A stretch of DNA of 64,000 nucleotides from Stachybotrys elegans (taxonomy: Eukaryota > Ascomycota > Sordariomycetes > Hypocreales > Stachybotryaceae), in contig JAGPNK010000007.1 of the NCBI GenBank assembly GCA_020746835.1, positions 310,001 through 374,000 on the forward strand, in the 5' to 3' direction. The notes below the pieces were generated by a model. That model saw only the letters and a program-made list of their open reading frames with translations, had not been told where the DNA came from and did no database searches. Below, in pieces: positions 1-11,552 of the stretch. Both the position numbers and the translations under genes were made by a program. Numbering within the stretch: the first letter of the stretch is position 1; each line of letters starts with the position of its first letter.

Positions 1-1
1 A

Positions 2-301
2 TCATCCTTACGACATATGATCTGCGAGGCTTGGGTAAGGCGCCCAAACACGGCACGCGGCACGGCAAGACTGACAAACCACCAAGAGGCAGGCAGCGTG
101 GATGCGATTCTGGAACGATACCGCCGGCTCTGCAGCACGGTCGAGCCCGAGGCAAAGGTCTGGGTTATACCAGAAATAGCTGCCGCGCTAGGGTGCGTGA
201 GGGACATCAAGTCAGAGGGGGCAGGGGCGCCGCATGTGTTTATCACGGGTAGCCTATACCTTGTTGGAAAGGTTCTGGAGCTACTCGACGTCAAGGTTTG
301 A
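2..301 (+). CDS. MET7: Folylpolyglutamate synthase, C-terminal end (partial, runs off the left edge)
   Basis: The reading frame is open from base 2 to the stop at 299-301 and the real start lies outside the window. Its last third, with PHVFITGSLYLVGKVLEL, matches the C-terminal signature of the folylpolyglutamate synthase/Mur-ligase family, where the final beta strand reads VTGSLhLVG. The enzyme adds glutamates to folates in cytosol and mitochondria, retaining them for methionine, purine and thymidylate synthesis. Residues before roughly the middle of the fragment match less well, so an intron boundary may lie there. Only about 98 residues are visible, so the ATP-binding P-loop cannot be checked. 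The family call rests on the C-terminal motif alone. Confidence 0.68.
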   Translation, partial: SSLRHMICEAWVRRPNTARGTARLTNHQEAGSVDAILERYRRLCSTVEPEAKVWVIPEIAAALGCVRDIKSEGAGAPHVFITGSLYLVGKVLELLDVKV

Positions 302-2614
302 TGAGGGCTTGCTGACGCACTATTGGGTAATTGGCACATGTTTGCACGTGTACGGGCGGGGATGACGAAATGACAAAGGGGCAGAGGATGAAGCTGAAGG
401 CCAGCCCGTTGTGATGAGACGACAGGATTCATTAGCATTGTGGAGGGCGGTGCTTTTGCCCGGAGATGGTGATGATGATGCGCCTGAGCCGTGCGACATG
501 CCATCAGAGGCGTTTCAACAACCCGCGGTAGTAATAGGGTCCGAGGGATTTTCTTTTTCTTTTTCCCTCTCTTCTTGTGCGTTATCCGTTGTCGTGACAG
601 CCAAGCAGAGTGGTGAGAGTGACATTTGTCATGGGCTGGGCCATGGACTGTAGTGCTGTCGTAGGTGGATGAGGGTCGAGCGATGACGCAGCTTGTCATC
701 GACAGTGACTACTAGGTATGGACTTTCCGTAGAATGACATATTGAGTTTGAGTGGAAAAGTCAATTGGATGGAGGGCGACGCATGTGCGCGCAAAGCGCC
801 AAAACCCACCCATCAATTTAAATTACTTTGCGGCAAGGCTTGATGCGAGGAGACGCACATGCAAACGACCGGGGGTTGCGGTGATGTTATCTTTATTTTT
901 ACTCTCTTGTACCCGGCAAGGCGGCGCTTGGTGCACAAGGTAATTTCGAGACACTCACAGGACCGAGACAGGATCAGAAAAGAAAAAGCGGGGGTATAAG
1001 GCGGAAGGCAAAAAGGTACACGGCCGGTACATTGTGCGTTGCAGGGGAATTCGGCATTGACCCAGGAAAAGCGCCTGAGGGTACGGTTTGGCGGGTTGGA
1101 ACAGCACAGGCGGGAGCATAAGGGGTACACGGCCGATCCCTGTCACAAAAGGCCCATCAAAGTATCCAACGATGACACTTGGCACCGATAATGCGTCGGC
1201 TCGCCTACCAGTCGGTACCTTGTCATATGATGCCATAGGGTCCAACATGGTCCCCGAAAAGTTCCCTCCCCCGTCTGCTGATTGCGGAGACAAGTACCTA
1301 CAAGTACCGCGCTGGCGGGAAGCCGTCTTCACGTTCGCATGTGATTGCGCCGCAAGGTATTATTACAGAGGGGCGAGCCATAAAGAAAAAAACGAACAAG
1401 GGAAAATTTGTGCTTTTGCACGTGCTTGTCTGCTGTTGCTTCGGGGGAGGAGCCGTTTCCTCAACACTCATCTCCCGCGATTGTCTGCCTGCTTATCTGT
1501 CTGGCATGTGGTGAAGGATAGATTTGATCGCTTTAATTGAGGGCTCCAGCATTGTAAGCATCGGGTCGGTTCTCCCCTCTCTCTCCTCTTTTCCACTCTG
1601 CTCCCATTGTTCGTCTCCTTCGCATTCACCCGCTGTGGCTAGCGGCAAGCAGCAGCCGACCACCCAATACACCCGATTCCACTGCCTCAAGTACTTGGGT
1701 GTTGGCTCCTCCGGGTCTAGGACATTGGCAGGTCAGTCATTCTCCCTCTTCTCAACGTGAGCTTTCGTCGCTATTCCTCCCCTTCTCTTTTCCGCTCTGG
1801 CTCCATCCTTGCGTGGCTGCTCGGTTGGGTGAGGGACAGCGCTAAATTGAGCCGGTCGCGCCTGGAGCCTCGCCCCCACGACCCTTGCTTGCAGTGGTTG
1901 CAGGTGCTTCTTGCAGTGGACCGATCCGAGGCCGACCGGCCATGTCGAGCAATCCATTCACCCATCAATAACCTGTCCATCCATCCACCATCGCGCACTC
2001 CATCCATCCTCCTCGGGCTCTTTCCACACTCCGTCCCCCTCCCACACACGGGCTACACACGAGCTACGCACGAGCTACGCTTGACGCTTGGCGTTGCTCA
2101 TCGTTCACGAACGAATAGCGCCGTCTCGATCACCAGCTCGTGACCCCAACTCTGGACCTGAGCCAGTCTTTTGCCCGCCCTCCGGCAGCCATAATACATA
2201 CTATCACTGCCAGGCCGACGGACCCAAAAACCTGGGGACTGGACCAGCCTTGCCGCCCTCGCCGTTAATAGACCAGACGCAGCTATATTCGCTTCGGCTG
2301 CTACGTCTCGTCTGTCAACCTGCATATACCCATATACCCCCCATATCCCAATCACAATCCAGTCACCTCCCCTCCATTTCCTCCTCGCTCCGCTTCCCAC
2401 TTAGGGCCTCCTCCCAATCTCCTGCCCATCTTCACATTCGGCGAGCAAGAGTGCAAGAGTCTGAGTCTGCTCGCCTTCGGGCTGGACTCGCTCTTACTAC
2501 CTATCCCAACGACCCCTCGCATCTGCACCTTTTTGGATATTTGATTTTTTATTTGCTTTTCCGTGCCAATGCTGGTCTGAAGCTCACCGTCCAAGTCGCC
2601 GATTGCCCATCCCG
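302..2614. other. Intergenic region and CT-rich leader of the OPI1-like gene
   Basis: No reading frame here carries recognisable protein motifs or a convincing exon structure. The first 150 bases are presumably the 3' UTR of the folylpolyglutamate synthase gene. From about 1,560 onward the + strand becomes strongly pyrimidine rich (TCTCTCC, CCTCCC, CCATCC runs) up to the next start. This is typical of promoters and leaders of expressed filamentous-fungal genes and suggests a long 5' UTR, possibly with a leader intron. Confidence 0.5.
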
Positions 2615-4475
2615 ATGGAGCAACAGCACATGCCATCCCGTCGCGAGGAGCGACCCGCGACATCCTCAACCTCACAATCCAGTAACTCGGTCGCCGTCAA
2701 CGATCCCGGTCCCGCTCCGCCTCTACCAGTATTGCATCCTTCTCTGCACTCGGCGCCGACTGCTTCGACTTTTTCTCCTCCTGCCTACTCGCAAGCCGCC
2801 TCCGCCAACATCCACCTCCCCGACGTCCCTACTACCGAGTTGCCCCTCCCCAGGTCCCGTGCGCCTGCGCAGAATGATGCCGATAATAAGCTACCTGCTC
2901 TGAGCAGCGTCGCCTCAACCCAGCCGCTACGCAACGACCAGTCCTGGCTTGTCCTCAATCCCATGCTCTCCTACCGCTCCCCTACTCAGTCCCACCTCCC
3001 CAGCATCGACAGCCCTTTAGTTATGGATGTTGATTCCATCAGCAATGGTCCCGTCAGCGCTGCGTCCCCCGATCGCTTTCTCGAGCCTCGCGCGAGCAGT
3101 GTCAGTCTCGATGACCCGGATGTACGCATGGCTGCCGAGGCGTTGGGCGATTTGAGAGCTGGTACGTCGTCTATAGCTCACCCCTCTTCGTCGCTAACCC
3201 GCCGTAGACTTTGTATCCTCACCTCCCCAAACCAATGTCACTCTTCCTCCCCTCGGCGCCTCTGCGCATACTTTCCAGGGCTCTACGACCTCTCCTCAGG
3301 CACCGGAGCCGCTGTTGTCTCTCCTCACCACCTCGCATCCTCTCCTGGCCACCACTATCGAGGGTGCCACCTCTGCGTATGGTGGTGCCAAGAACTTTTC
3401 TCCGCGATTCAAGTCTGGTGCCGAGTATGTCGAAGGATATCTCACCCCCATCGCCAGCACTGTTGGCACAGTGGGTCGTGTCACTGGCGTCGAAGGGAGT
3501 GTTAGATGGTTCCTTGGCGCTGGCCGCAGACATGGCTCCTCGTCCGACCTTGAGGCCGGCACCAAGTCTAACAAGCGCCGCAAGGTTGACAGCAGCAGTG
3601 AGGCACCCGTCGGTCTGCGGATTGATGCGTCAGAGGGCAGTCAGCAGGCTATTCTGCCCATCTCAAAAAGCGATCGTCGCCTGTCCATGTCGAGTACGGA
3701 TACGCTCCCAGCATACGACGATGTTCGCACTCCTGCGTACACGGAGACCAGCAGTGCTGCCCGAGGCCCGACGTCCCCGCCTGCCGCGTGGCAGTCGCGC
3801 CTGATCATGTCTACCTCCGGTCTCAGCATTGCGATGAGCAAAGAGAGCCTGCGGAGCCTCAAGTACTGCCTCAGCTGGCTGCGGTGGGCCAACAATCACA
3901 TCTCCCGCATCATCAACGCTCTCAAGAACACATTGGAAGAGTACGACAGGGTGGGCCCTGGGGTCATCAAGCTTGGAGAGGAGGAGAAGGGGGGTGACAT
4001 TGATATGGGCAACTCGATCACGTGCCAGGACGATTCCCGATCTCAACTGGTGGCCAGAATCAACACCCTCAAGAACGATGTCCTCAAGACGCTCCAGGAC
4101 GTCATGAACACTGTGTCCAAGTACGCCGGTGGCGCTCTACCGGAGAATGCCAGAATTCTCGTACGACGCCATCTTACCAGCCTCCCTCAACGCTTTCGCA
4201 TCGCCACCATGGCTGAGTCTAGCCCGGCCTCTGCTACTCGATCTGATGCCAACGACGGCGAGTCGGCCATGCGTGACAGCGCGCACAAGATTATGGTGCT
4301 TGCCACAGAAGGCCTCGACATCATCATCCAGGTCAGCGGCGTCCTGGATGGCACCATTGTGAGCGCCGAGGAATGGTGCGAGAGGATGGGCAAGAAGCGC
4401 GACGCTGATACCCAAGACGACAAAGAAAAGCAAACGCCTCAGATGGAAGAGTACAGGGATGTCAAGATGGGCTAG
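2615..4475 (+). CDS. OPI1: Opi1-family transcriptional repressor of phospholipid synthesis
   Basis: Two exons, 2615-3161 and 3208-4475, with a 46-bp intron (GTACGT...GCCGTAG) give about 604 residues. The splice joins LGDLRA to DFVSS in frame. The first ATG of the frame is at 2615 (MEQQHMPSRREE). The central and C-terminal part carries the Opi1 signature, including SLRSLKYCLSWLRWANNHI, after a Ser/Pro-rich N-terminus and a basic KRRKV stretch near the middle. In yeast, Opi1 is held at the ER by phosphatidic acid and moves to the nucleus when inositol is plentiful to repress phospholipid genes. The same role is inferred here. The filamentous-fungal protein is longer than the yeast one and rich in Ser/Thr-Pro, so phosphorylation control is likely. 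Confidence 0.85.
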
Positions 4476-5766
4476 AGCCGCATCTACCCAACAGTTTCCA
4501 AAAAAGTGAAACCCGGTGACTGAAGCAAGCACCAGCATAGACTGATTGCATGCTTGTCCACGGGCTGCCTATTAATGGCAGATAAAATGGTGGTCCCGTA
4601 CTTTCCGGGTTCCATCTTGGTTCTCGGCTATTGATTTTAACTTCTCTTCGTTGGACAAGATCCTCCCCTCTCCCTCCTTCGGTATTTATATCCCCTTTTT
4701 CGATGGTTCCATTTCACATTTCTTTTTTCTTTTTTCTTTTCTTATGCTCACATATTGGAGCAACTTGGATCAAGCCAAAATCGCCCGACGTCTAACCAGC
4801 GTCAATGCTTTCTTACTGTCATCTGGGTATAGGCGTTACTGGCTCACGTTGGAGCAGAAGCGGGAGGCTATGTTGCCACAAGGGGCTAGCGAGTGAATTC
4901 GATGAAGCCCGGGGTGCTTCATCTTGGTAGAGGAACATATGCAGATACATACATTCGGGTAGCGCTGTATTTGCATTTGTCATGAGATGATAGATGGCTC
5001 TTTGGTGGCTGAATTGACGACGTACAAACGACGATTCTTGACATGAAAATGTGATGAATGTGAACCCATGCGGTCCGGAGGATACTTAAGCGAGAGCCGG
5101 CCGGCGCTACATCTGCATCTGCATCTGCCGGATCCGATCGAGGGAGGTCCGGTTCATACGGCATTCTTCAGCCCCCCGGCCGGGATACGGAAATACCATA
5201 ATAGAGCCACCGTGACGTGTGGCTGAAAATTGGCTCCCGCAGCCAAGGATCGACGGGACCACAATGATCCTTCGTCAACGTCATTCCTACGTTCCGCAAT
5301 TCCGTGATGCAGAGGAACGACTCAAACTTCCCACGCGGGGGGCCATCGGGAGAATGTTACAACCAAAGGGCAGGCTGGGTTTTTATGGCATTCTTCATCG
5401 ACGATGCGCTGGGGCAGTTACCGGTGTCGCGTCATAGAGGAGGTTGACGCACTCCACACATCACCCGCATTACTTCCCTGGCCAAGTATAGACTGCTCAA
5501 GGGCGATGACATGGCGAGCAAGGCTGCCTCTGGATGAGGGCAGTCGAGGACGTCATTCGTGTTCTCGGGCTTCAAATCGATTGGGCGTGGCATGAAAGGG
5601 GGCCCGGGGTGACGAGTTGGCTATAAAGTGGCTGTGGGCGCCTAGGCACCGCAGCACATCAAGAAAGAAAGCAAGAGAAGCACATCACATCACATTTCAG
5701 CACTTGTCTTCCCAAGACACACATCTACAGCCACAGATATCAACCGTCAGCACAACCATAATAGCC
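4476..5766. other. Intergenic region: OPI1 3' UTR and alcohol dehydrogenase promoter
   Basis: No coding signal was found. 4,640-4,760 is T/C rich, as expected of a 3' UTR. 5,170-5,620 holds several G- and C-runs (CCCCCCGGCC, GCGGGGGGCC, GGGGGCCCGGGG) that resemble stress-element or carbon-repressor binding words, but none is diagnostic by eye. A clear TATA box closes the region (listed separately). Confidence 0.5.
5622..5627 (+). promoter_or_regulatory. TATA box of the zinc alcohol dehydrogenase gene
   Basis: TATAAA within GGCTATAAAGTGG lies 140 bases before the start codon. It is followed by an A/C-rich leader with repeated CACATCA words, a typical pattern for an inducible, highly transcribed fungal gene. 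Confidence 0.6.
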
Positions 5767-6846
5767 ATGGGTTACCCGGAGACATTCACAGGCTTCTGCG
5801 TCGACAGCCCCGAAGGATGGAACAAGTTCCGCAAGGCGGAGCTGACGCCCAAGCCGTTCGGCGAGCACGACATCGACGTGGAGATTGCGGCGTGCGGCGT
5901 GTGCGGCTCCGACGTGCACACGGTGACGGGCGGCTGGGGCGAATTCGAAGGCCCTCTATGCGTTGGCCACGAGGTGGTGGGCAAGGCGGTGCGCGTGGGC
6001 TCGCACGTCAAGAACATCAAGGAGGGCGACCGCGTGGGCGTGGGCGCTCAGGTGTGGGCGTGCCTCGAGTGCAACGTGTGCAAGGACAAGAACGAGAACT
6101 ACTGCCCGCGCATGGTGGACACGTATAACGCAAAGTACGAGGACGGCAGCTCGGCGCACGGCGGGTGGGCGTCGCATATCCGCGCGCACGAGTACTTTAC
6201 GTGGAAGATACCCGATGCGCTCGAGACCGACGCCGTGGCGCCGCTGCTGTGCGCGGGCATCACGACGTACTCGCCGCTCGTGCGCGCCAACGTCGGGCCG
6301 GGCAAGAGAGTCGGCGTCGTGGGGATCGGCGGGCTGGGACACATCGGTCTGCAGTGGTCCAAGGCGCTCGGGGCCGAGACGTACGCGCTGACGCACTCGC
6401 CGCACAAGGCCGAGGACTGCCGCAAGCTCGGGGCCAAGGAGGTGATTGTGACCGGGGAGGAAGGGTGGTCGGACAAGTGGAAGCTGTCGTTCGACTTCAT
6501 CCTCAACTGCGCGGACGCGACGCACAAGTTTGCGCTGGCCGAGTACATGGGCCTGCTCAAGCCAGGGGGCGAGTTCCACAACGTCGGCCTGCCGGACGAG
6601 CCGCTGCCGCAGGTCATGGCGCAGGACTTTGCGGCCAACGGGGCCAAGCTGTCGGGCAGCCACCTGGGCAACCACCAGGAGATGGAGGCGCTGCTGGCGC
6701 TGGCGGCGGACAAGGGCGTGAGGGCGTGGGTCGAGACGCTGGATATCTCGGAGGCGGGGTGTCGTGAGGCTGTGGAGAGGGTGAAGGCGAATAAGGTGCA
6801 TTATAGGTTTACGCTGACTGGGTTTGACAAGGCCTTTGGGAGGTAA
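5767..6846 (+). CDS. Zinc-dependent medium-chain alcohol dehydrogenase (cinnamyl alcohol dehydrogenase / ADH6 type)
   Basis: Single exon, 359 residues, the usual length for the family. The start ATG sits in AGCCATGG and opens MGYPETFTGF. Catalytic zinc ligands are visible in CGVCGSDVH and GHEVVG. The structural zinc site is CLECNVCKDKNENYC with four cysteines. The cofactor fold has GIGGLGHIG, the GxGxxG Rossmann loop. Members reduce aromatic and aliphatic aldehydes with NADPH (yeast Adh6/Adh7) and detoxify lignin- and furan-type aldehydes. The exact substrate cannot be read from sequence. Codons are extremely GC rich at third positions (GTG, GCG, AAG), suggesting strong expression. The TATA box at 5622 fits inducible control. 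Confidence 0.9.
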   Translation: MGYPETFTGFCVDSPEGWNKFRKAELTPKPFGEHDIDVEIAACGVCGSDVHTVTGGWGEFEGPLCVGHEVVGKAVRVGSHVKNIKEGDRVGVGAQVWACLECNVCKDKNENYCPRMVDTYNAKYEDGSSAHGGWASHIRAHEYFTWKIPDALETDAVAPLLCAGITTYSPLVRANVGPGKRVGVVGIGGLGHIGLQWSKALGAETYALTHSPHKAEDCRKLGAKEVIVTGEEGWSDKWKLSFDFILNCADATHKFALAEYMGLLKPGGEFHNVGLPDEPLPQVMAQDFAANGAKLSGSHLGNHQEMEALLALAADKGVRAWVETLDISEAGCREAVERVKANKVHYRFTLTGFDKAFGR

Positions 6847-7060
6847 AATGGGGGTGGCATGAGGGGTTGGTTATTGACTTACAGATATAATCTATCGACT
6901 TTGGGAATGTTATAAGATATCATGACCCATCACTTTCAAGACAAGCGTGTCACAGTTGCATGGAACCATTGCAGTGTCGTAAGCTCATTTATTCATTTTG
7001 GTACATACAATTAAACACCTATAATGGTCAGCTACTATCCGAGCATCGACAGGCCAAGTA

Positions 7061-7802
7061 TTACTCACCGAGAGCCTTGGCAACAGCCTCGCCAAAGGCC
7101 TGGCCAGAGGCCGGGTTCTGGCCAGTGACGAGCTTGCCGTCGACGACAGCCTTGGAGCCCCAGGGCTCGGGGGCGCTCTCAAAGATGGCGCCCGACTCGC
7201 GCAGGTCCTTCTCGACGAGCCAGGGGACGGCGTTGGTGAGACCGACGAGCTCCTCCTCCTTGTCGGTGAAGCAGGTGACGTGGCGGCCCTTGACGAGGGG
7301 CTGGCCGTCCTGGGTCTTGGCCTTGGAGAAGACGACGGGGCCGTGGCAGATGGCGCTGACGACCTTGCCGGCGGCCCAGAACTCCTCGATGAGCTTGATG
7401 GAGGTCTCGTCGGTGGCGAGGTCGAAGAGGGGGCCGTGGCCGCCCGGGTAGAGGATGGCGTCGAACTCGGCGGCGCGGCCGAGGAAGTCCTTGAGGGGCT
7501 TGGTGTTCTCCCAGAGGTCCTTGTTGGACTCGAGGAACTTGGTGCTCACGGGGTCGGCCTTGAACATCTCGATGGAGCTGGGGTCAATGGGGGTGGCACC
7601 GCCCTTGATGGAGGCGACGGTGATGTCGGCCTTGGGGGAGAGGACCTCGTAGGGGTGAGCGAACTCGGGCTGGCGGCGGCGTTAGTAGTTGGTTGCTGGA
7701 GGCATCGTGTAAGTTGGGACGTACCAGGTACCAACCAGTCGGCTTGCCGTTGATGGTGTTGGTGTCGGCGTTGGTGAGGACGACGAGGATCTTGGGAGCC
7801 AT
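7061..7802 (-). CDS. DJ-1/PfpI superfamily protein (Hsp31-like, class I glutamine amidotransferase fold)
   Basis: Two exons on the minus strand, 7802-7725 and 7669-7061, separated by a 55-bp intron with a CTACTAAC branch site just before its 3' end. They give 228 residues beginning MAPKILVVLTNAD. The junction reads GWYL|PEFAHPYEVL, the normal Hsp31-family sequence. The nucleophile elbow is SAICHGP, with the reactive cysteine, and the glutamate of PEFAHP is in its expected place. Yeast Hsp31-34 are stress-induced and act as glutathione-independent glyoxalase III and chaperone. Either activity is possible here. The gene is divergent from TAF6, with about 1.2 kb between the two starts, and its 5' region has TATATATAT tracts. 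Confidence 0.88.
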
Positions 7803-9019
7803 GACTGCGGTGATTTGGGGTGATGTTGTTTGTGGGTGGGTGGGAAAAGAGGTGAGTGAGGAGTGAATGATGCGATAAGGTGAGGTTTAGGTTGGATGAG
7901 GGGTATATATATGTAGGCGTGTACTTGGATGTAGCTATGTGTGTGCGGAGTAGCAGCAACAGAGCAATGTGTTTCTGCGATATATATATGAAACAATTGG
8001 TGCCATGACGATCTATTTATACCATGCGGAAAGCCAGGCAAGAAGACTGGGCTACGTAAAGCTCATCATCAAGGTTCCAAGGACCAAACAAGGAGAAGAA
8101 GTGGCTTGTGCTGGAAGAGGCAACGAGCTCCCGTCATGTAGTTGGTTGCATGGGGAGGAAATGCGGAGGAAGCCGCCAAGTGCAGTAAGGCGGGCAGCGT
8201 TTTTCCTCACTTGCTATGGGGGCGTTTGCACGGTTCGGCCGCCTGGCGCCACGGGGAGGGAGGTGGGGGGGATATGCAACAGGGCTGACGTCAAGATGGC
8301 GATATGTTGAACTGATAATTTATGTAAGTGTGGTGGAGAGATGAATATTTCCAATGAATATGAGAAGCCCCGGCGTGGAGGTGGTGGTAGTAATTCTACT
8401 AAGTCTACAATGTAAAGGGGAGAAGAAACAGAGAGAGAGAGAGACAAGCAGATGTAAATGCACATGCAGGTTCAAAAGAAGAGCATGGATGCTGGAACAA
8501 CGGAAGCCAGAGCAAATCCGGGACCTCGGACATGTATCCGCAAAGAGGGAAAGGCTGCCTCGTCCATCCAGAATGCAACCCCGCCGGCAAGACAAGTGCC
8601 ATCTCATCAGGGGGCGTGGGGAGTGATGCAGCTGTTGGAAGGGGGAGGAGGAATGGGGAAGGTGTTTTGGTTCTGGATTTTGGTTTTGGATTTTGGGGTA
8701 GCAGTTGGGCGAGTCTGGGGAAGAGGTGGTGGCATTTTGTACGTATTCTTCACCTGGGGATTAAAACAAAACATTGTATTCAAGAACGCTGTGTGGATAT
8801 AAAATTAGAGACATTCATGACATAATATACATCAATTGGGACAGTGAAAATAAGACATCATCTTCTATCAAATTCAACACAAGCATAGTCCACCAGCCAC
8901 ATCCCAGCCACACCACCCCTACAGCGCCATCAACCTCGCAAACCACCAAACCTTCAGCCTCGCCAACAAACCAACCCTCTCCCCTCCAACCAAACTCCCC
9001 CCCCCCCCCCATCGCAACC
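7803..9019. other. Divergent promoter region between the DJ-1-like gene and TAF6
   Basis: No exon can be supported. The left part, near 7,900-7,990, is AT rich with TATATATAT repeats that could serve the minus-strand gene. The right part, 8,880-9,019, is C/A rich and ends in a run of 14 C residues (8997-9010) just before the TAF6 ATG, so it is probably the TAF6 leader. Confidence 0.5.
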
Positions 9020-10411
9020 ATGGCCGCCGCCGACGCGCCCCGACTGCTGTGGAACGCCGAAAACGTCAAGGACGTCGCCGAGTCCGTGGGCATCGGCAAC
9101 CTCAACGACGACGCCCTCAAGGCGCTGACGCAGGACGTCGAGTACCGCATCGGCCAGGTCATCATCGAGGCGCTGCGCCTGATGCGCGCCGCCCGCCGCA
9201 CCACCCTCACCGTCAACGACGTCAGCCTCGCCCTCAAGGTCCTCGACGTCGAGCCCCTCTACGGCTACGACTCGACGCGGCCCCTGCGCTACGGCGAGGC
9301 CAGCATGGGCCCGGGCCAGCCCCTCTTCTACATCGAGGACGAGGAGGTCGACTTCGAGAAGCTCATCAACGCGCCCCTGCCCAAGGTGCCCCGCGACATG
9401 AGCTTCACCGCCCACTGGCTCGCCATCGAGGGCGTCCAGCCCGCCATCCCCCAGAACCCGGCCACGGTCGACTCGCGCTCCCAGGACCTCATGCCCAAGG
9501 GCGCCGGCGCCAACCCGGCCCTCACCGCCCTCGCCGCCTCCGACAGCCTCGCCACCAAGCCCTCGGTCAAGCACATTGTCAGCAAGGAGCTCATCCTCTA
9601 CTTCGACAAGATCCAGGCCGCCATCCTCGACGACAACCCGGACGACGAGGTCGTCCGCCTGCGCCACGCCGCCCTCGGCTCCGTCCGCGACGACCCGGGC
9701 CTGCACCAGCTCATCCCCTACTTCATCAACTTCATCATGGACCGCGTCACCCACCACCTCGACGACACCTTCACCCTCAAGCAGATGATGGCCCTCACCC
9801 ACGCCCTCATCGAGAACAAGAGCCTCTTCCTCGACCCCTACGCCAGCCCCCTCTCCGCCCCCGCCCTCACCTGCCTGCTCGCCCGCAAGCTCGGCTCCGA
9901 CGAGGGCGTCGACGCCCTCAAGGACCAGTACGAGCTGCGCCAGCTCGCCGCCTCCCTCGTCGGCCAGATCGCCCGCCGCTACGCCGCCTCCAACACCCTC
10001 CTCCGCCCCAAGCTCACCCGCACCTGCCTCAAGTACTTCCTCGACCCCACCAAGCCCCCGCCCGTCCTCTACGGCGCCATCCACGGTCTCCTCGAGGCCG
10101 GCGGGCCAGAGGCCATCCGCGTCCTCGTCCTCCGCAACCTCAAGAGCTTCGAGACGGGCATCCTGCGGCCCCTCAAGGACAAGTCGGACGGCTCCATGGA
10201 GTACGAGATGCTCGTCCAGGGCCTCGTCCAGGCCGTCGCCTCCCTCGCCCAGCGCGAGGAGCCCGCCACCAACGGCGTCAACGGCACCGCCCCGGATTCG
10301 GAGCTGGCCGAGCTCAAGGAGTTTATCGGCCCTATTGTCGCTGGCAAGATTGCCGCCTCGGGCAACCGCAAGCTCGTCAGGACCATATTGGCCGCACAGA
10401 ATCTGGAATAA
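9020..10411 (+). CDS. TAF6: TAF6, TFIID/SAGA subunit with histone fold
   Basis: Single exon, 463 residues, starting at the ATG in CAACCATGG. Upstream codons in frame are non-coding leader containing poly-C. The N-terminal ~75 residues form the histone fold, with [17 protein letters not shown], then [14 protein letters not shown] and [22 protein letters not shown]. The linker [20 protein letters not shown] follows, then the HEAT-repeat TAF6 C-terminal domain to about residue 390. TAF6 pairs with TAF9 through the histone fold in TFIID and SAGA and is essential for RNA polymerase II initiation. Third positions are nearly all G or C, which creates long meaningless open frames on both strands across this gene. 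Confidence 0.93.
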   Translation: MAAADAPRLLWNAENVKDVAESVGIGNLNDDALKALTQDVEYRIGQVIIEALRLMRAARRTTLTVNDVSLALKVLDVEPLYGYDSTRPLRYGEASMGPGQPLFYIEDEEVDFEKLINAPLPKVPRDMSFTAHWLAIEGVQPAIPQNPATVDSRSQDLMPKGAGANPALTALAASDSLATKPSVKHIVSKELILYFDKIQAAILDDNPDDEVVRLRHAALGSVRDDPGLHQLIPYFINFIMDRVTHHLDDTFTLKQMMALTHALIENKSLFLDPYASPLSAPALTCLLARKLGSDEGVDALKDQYELRQLAASLVGQIARRYAASNTLLRPKLTRTCLKYFLDPTKPPPVLYGAIHGLLEAGGPEAIRVLVLRNLKSFETGILRPLKDKSDGSMEYEMLVQGLVQAVASLAQREEPATNGVNGTAPDSELAELKEFIGPIVAGKIAASGNRKLVRTILAAQNLE

Positions 10412-10820
10412 AGGGTGTTAGAAGAAAGAGAAAGAAAGAAAGAAAGAAAAAAGCACCGAATTTGATAAATAGGGAATTGCGGGACGAGGCGCATTGGCGT
10501 TTGGGTAGGGAAACATGGCGCATCCTTCAATATATACACCATTGTCAATTGGTCCATGACGGAATCATGTAATGCAGTTGATATACTGCGTATGTAGGAA
10601 TTGACAAAAATGCGATACTTATTATTACTCCACATCTGTCACCTTGCCGCGTGGAATGCAAACCATGTATCCCGCCCAACCGCATGAGATGAGGTCACCG
10701 TATTTCCTGATTGATCTATCTCACAGAGGGGGTAATTTTACAGCTTGAGCCTCCCAGCACGACAACTCCCCTTGCCAACAAACCATCATCTCCCTTCCTT
10801 CCTTCCTTTCTCTTCTTTTT

Positions 10821-11552
10821 TTACAGGCCAAAGGCCAGGCCCAGCGCGGAGACGGCGCTCAGTCCCCAGATCAACTTCTCGCCCGACTTGATAGTCTGCT
10901 TTGCGTAGCCGAGGCCGAGGTCGTAGACGATGTGGCGGGTGCCCTGGAAGAAGTGGTAGGCAAAGGGGAAGGCGAAGAAGGTCTTGAGGCCGGCCTGGGC
11001 GGCGAAGGGCAGGGCGGCGAAGCCGGCGGCGAGGCTGGCGCTCTCCCAGTGCCAGCCGAGGAGGGGCGCGACGAGGTAGCCGGCAAAGTAGGCGTAGGCG
11101 CTGCCCGAGAGGATGCAGCCCGTGATGCGGTTCCAAGCCGAGGCGCTGAAGTAGGTCTGGTCGAGCTTATAGGCGCCCAGGTGCGGCGAGATGGGGCGAT
11201 TGAGGCGCTGGTTGGCGAGGATCTCGCTGCCCTCGGTGGGCGTGATCTTGGTCGTTGCGACGCGGCTGTCCTTTGTTAGCGGAGGTTCGATGGCATGTGG
11301 ATATTCGGGTTCTCTTTTGGGGGGGGAGGTTCGGGAGAGGAGGCGTACCGGGACTGCATGACGGGGAGGCCAGTGGCGGCCATGGCCAGCTTGGGGATCT
11401 GCTGGTTGAAGAAGACGCTGGGCGAGCCTGCTGCGCCTATAACACGAATGAGCATTATGGTCCTTTTTTTTCCATCCCCCTCCAGACTGTCAGTGTGCTG
11501 CGTTTGTCGTACCTCTGCGCATGGCGGCGACGCCGACTCGTTGGGCAATCAT
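10821..11552 (-). CDS. SDH3: Succinate dehydrogenase cytochrome b560 membrane subunit (complex II)
   Basis: Three minus-strand exons, 11552-11513, 11436-11349 and 11265-10821, give 190 residues. Introns are 76 and 83 bp, both GTACG...AG, and the second has a GCTAAC branch site. The N-terminus MIAQRVGVAAMRRG is basic and looks like a mitochondrial targeting peptide. The core reads RPISPHLGAYKLDQTYFSAS and then SAWNRITG, the SdhC signature with the Ser and Arg that line the ubiquinone site. It is followed by three hydrophobic segments and AYHFFQGTRHIVYDLG, with the heme-ligand histidine region. The protein anchors the SDH1/SDH2 dimer in the inner membrane and binds heme b and quinone. Residues in this subunit are where SDHI-fungicide resistance changes occur in other fungi. 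Confidence 0.92.

Noticed and set aside
5956..6801. A 281-codon minus-strand frame opposite the alcohol dehydrogenase
   Set aside because: His/Arg/Leu-rich antisense shadow of a very GC-rich gene.
8954..10572. Long open frames (370-500 codons) on both strands across TAF6
   Set aside because: They come from near-total G/C at third codon positions of TAF6. Their translations are Arg/Pro or Gly/Val/Glu rich with no motifs.
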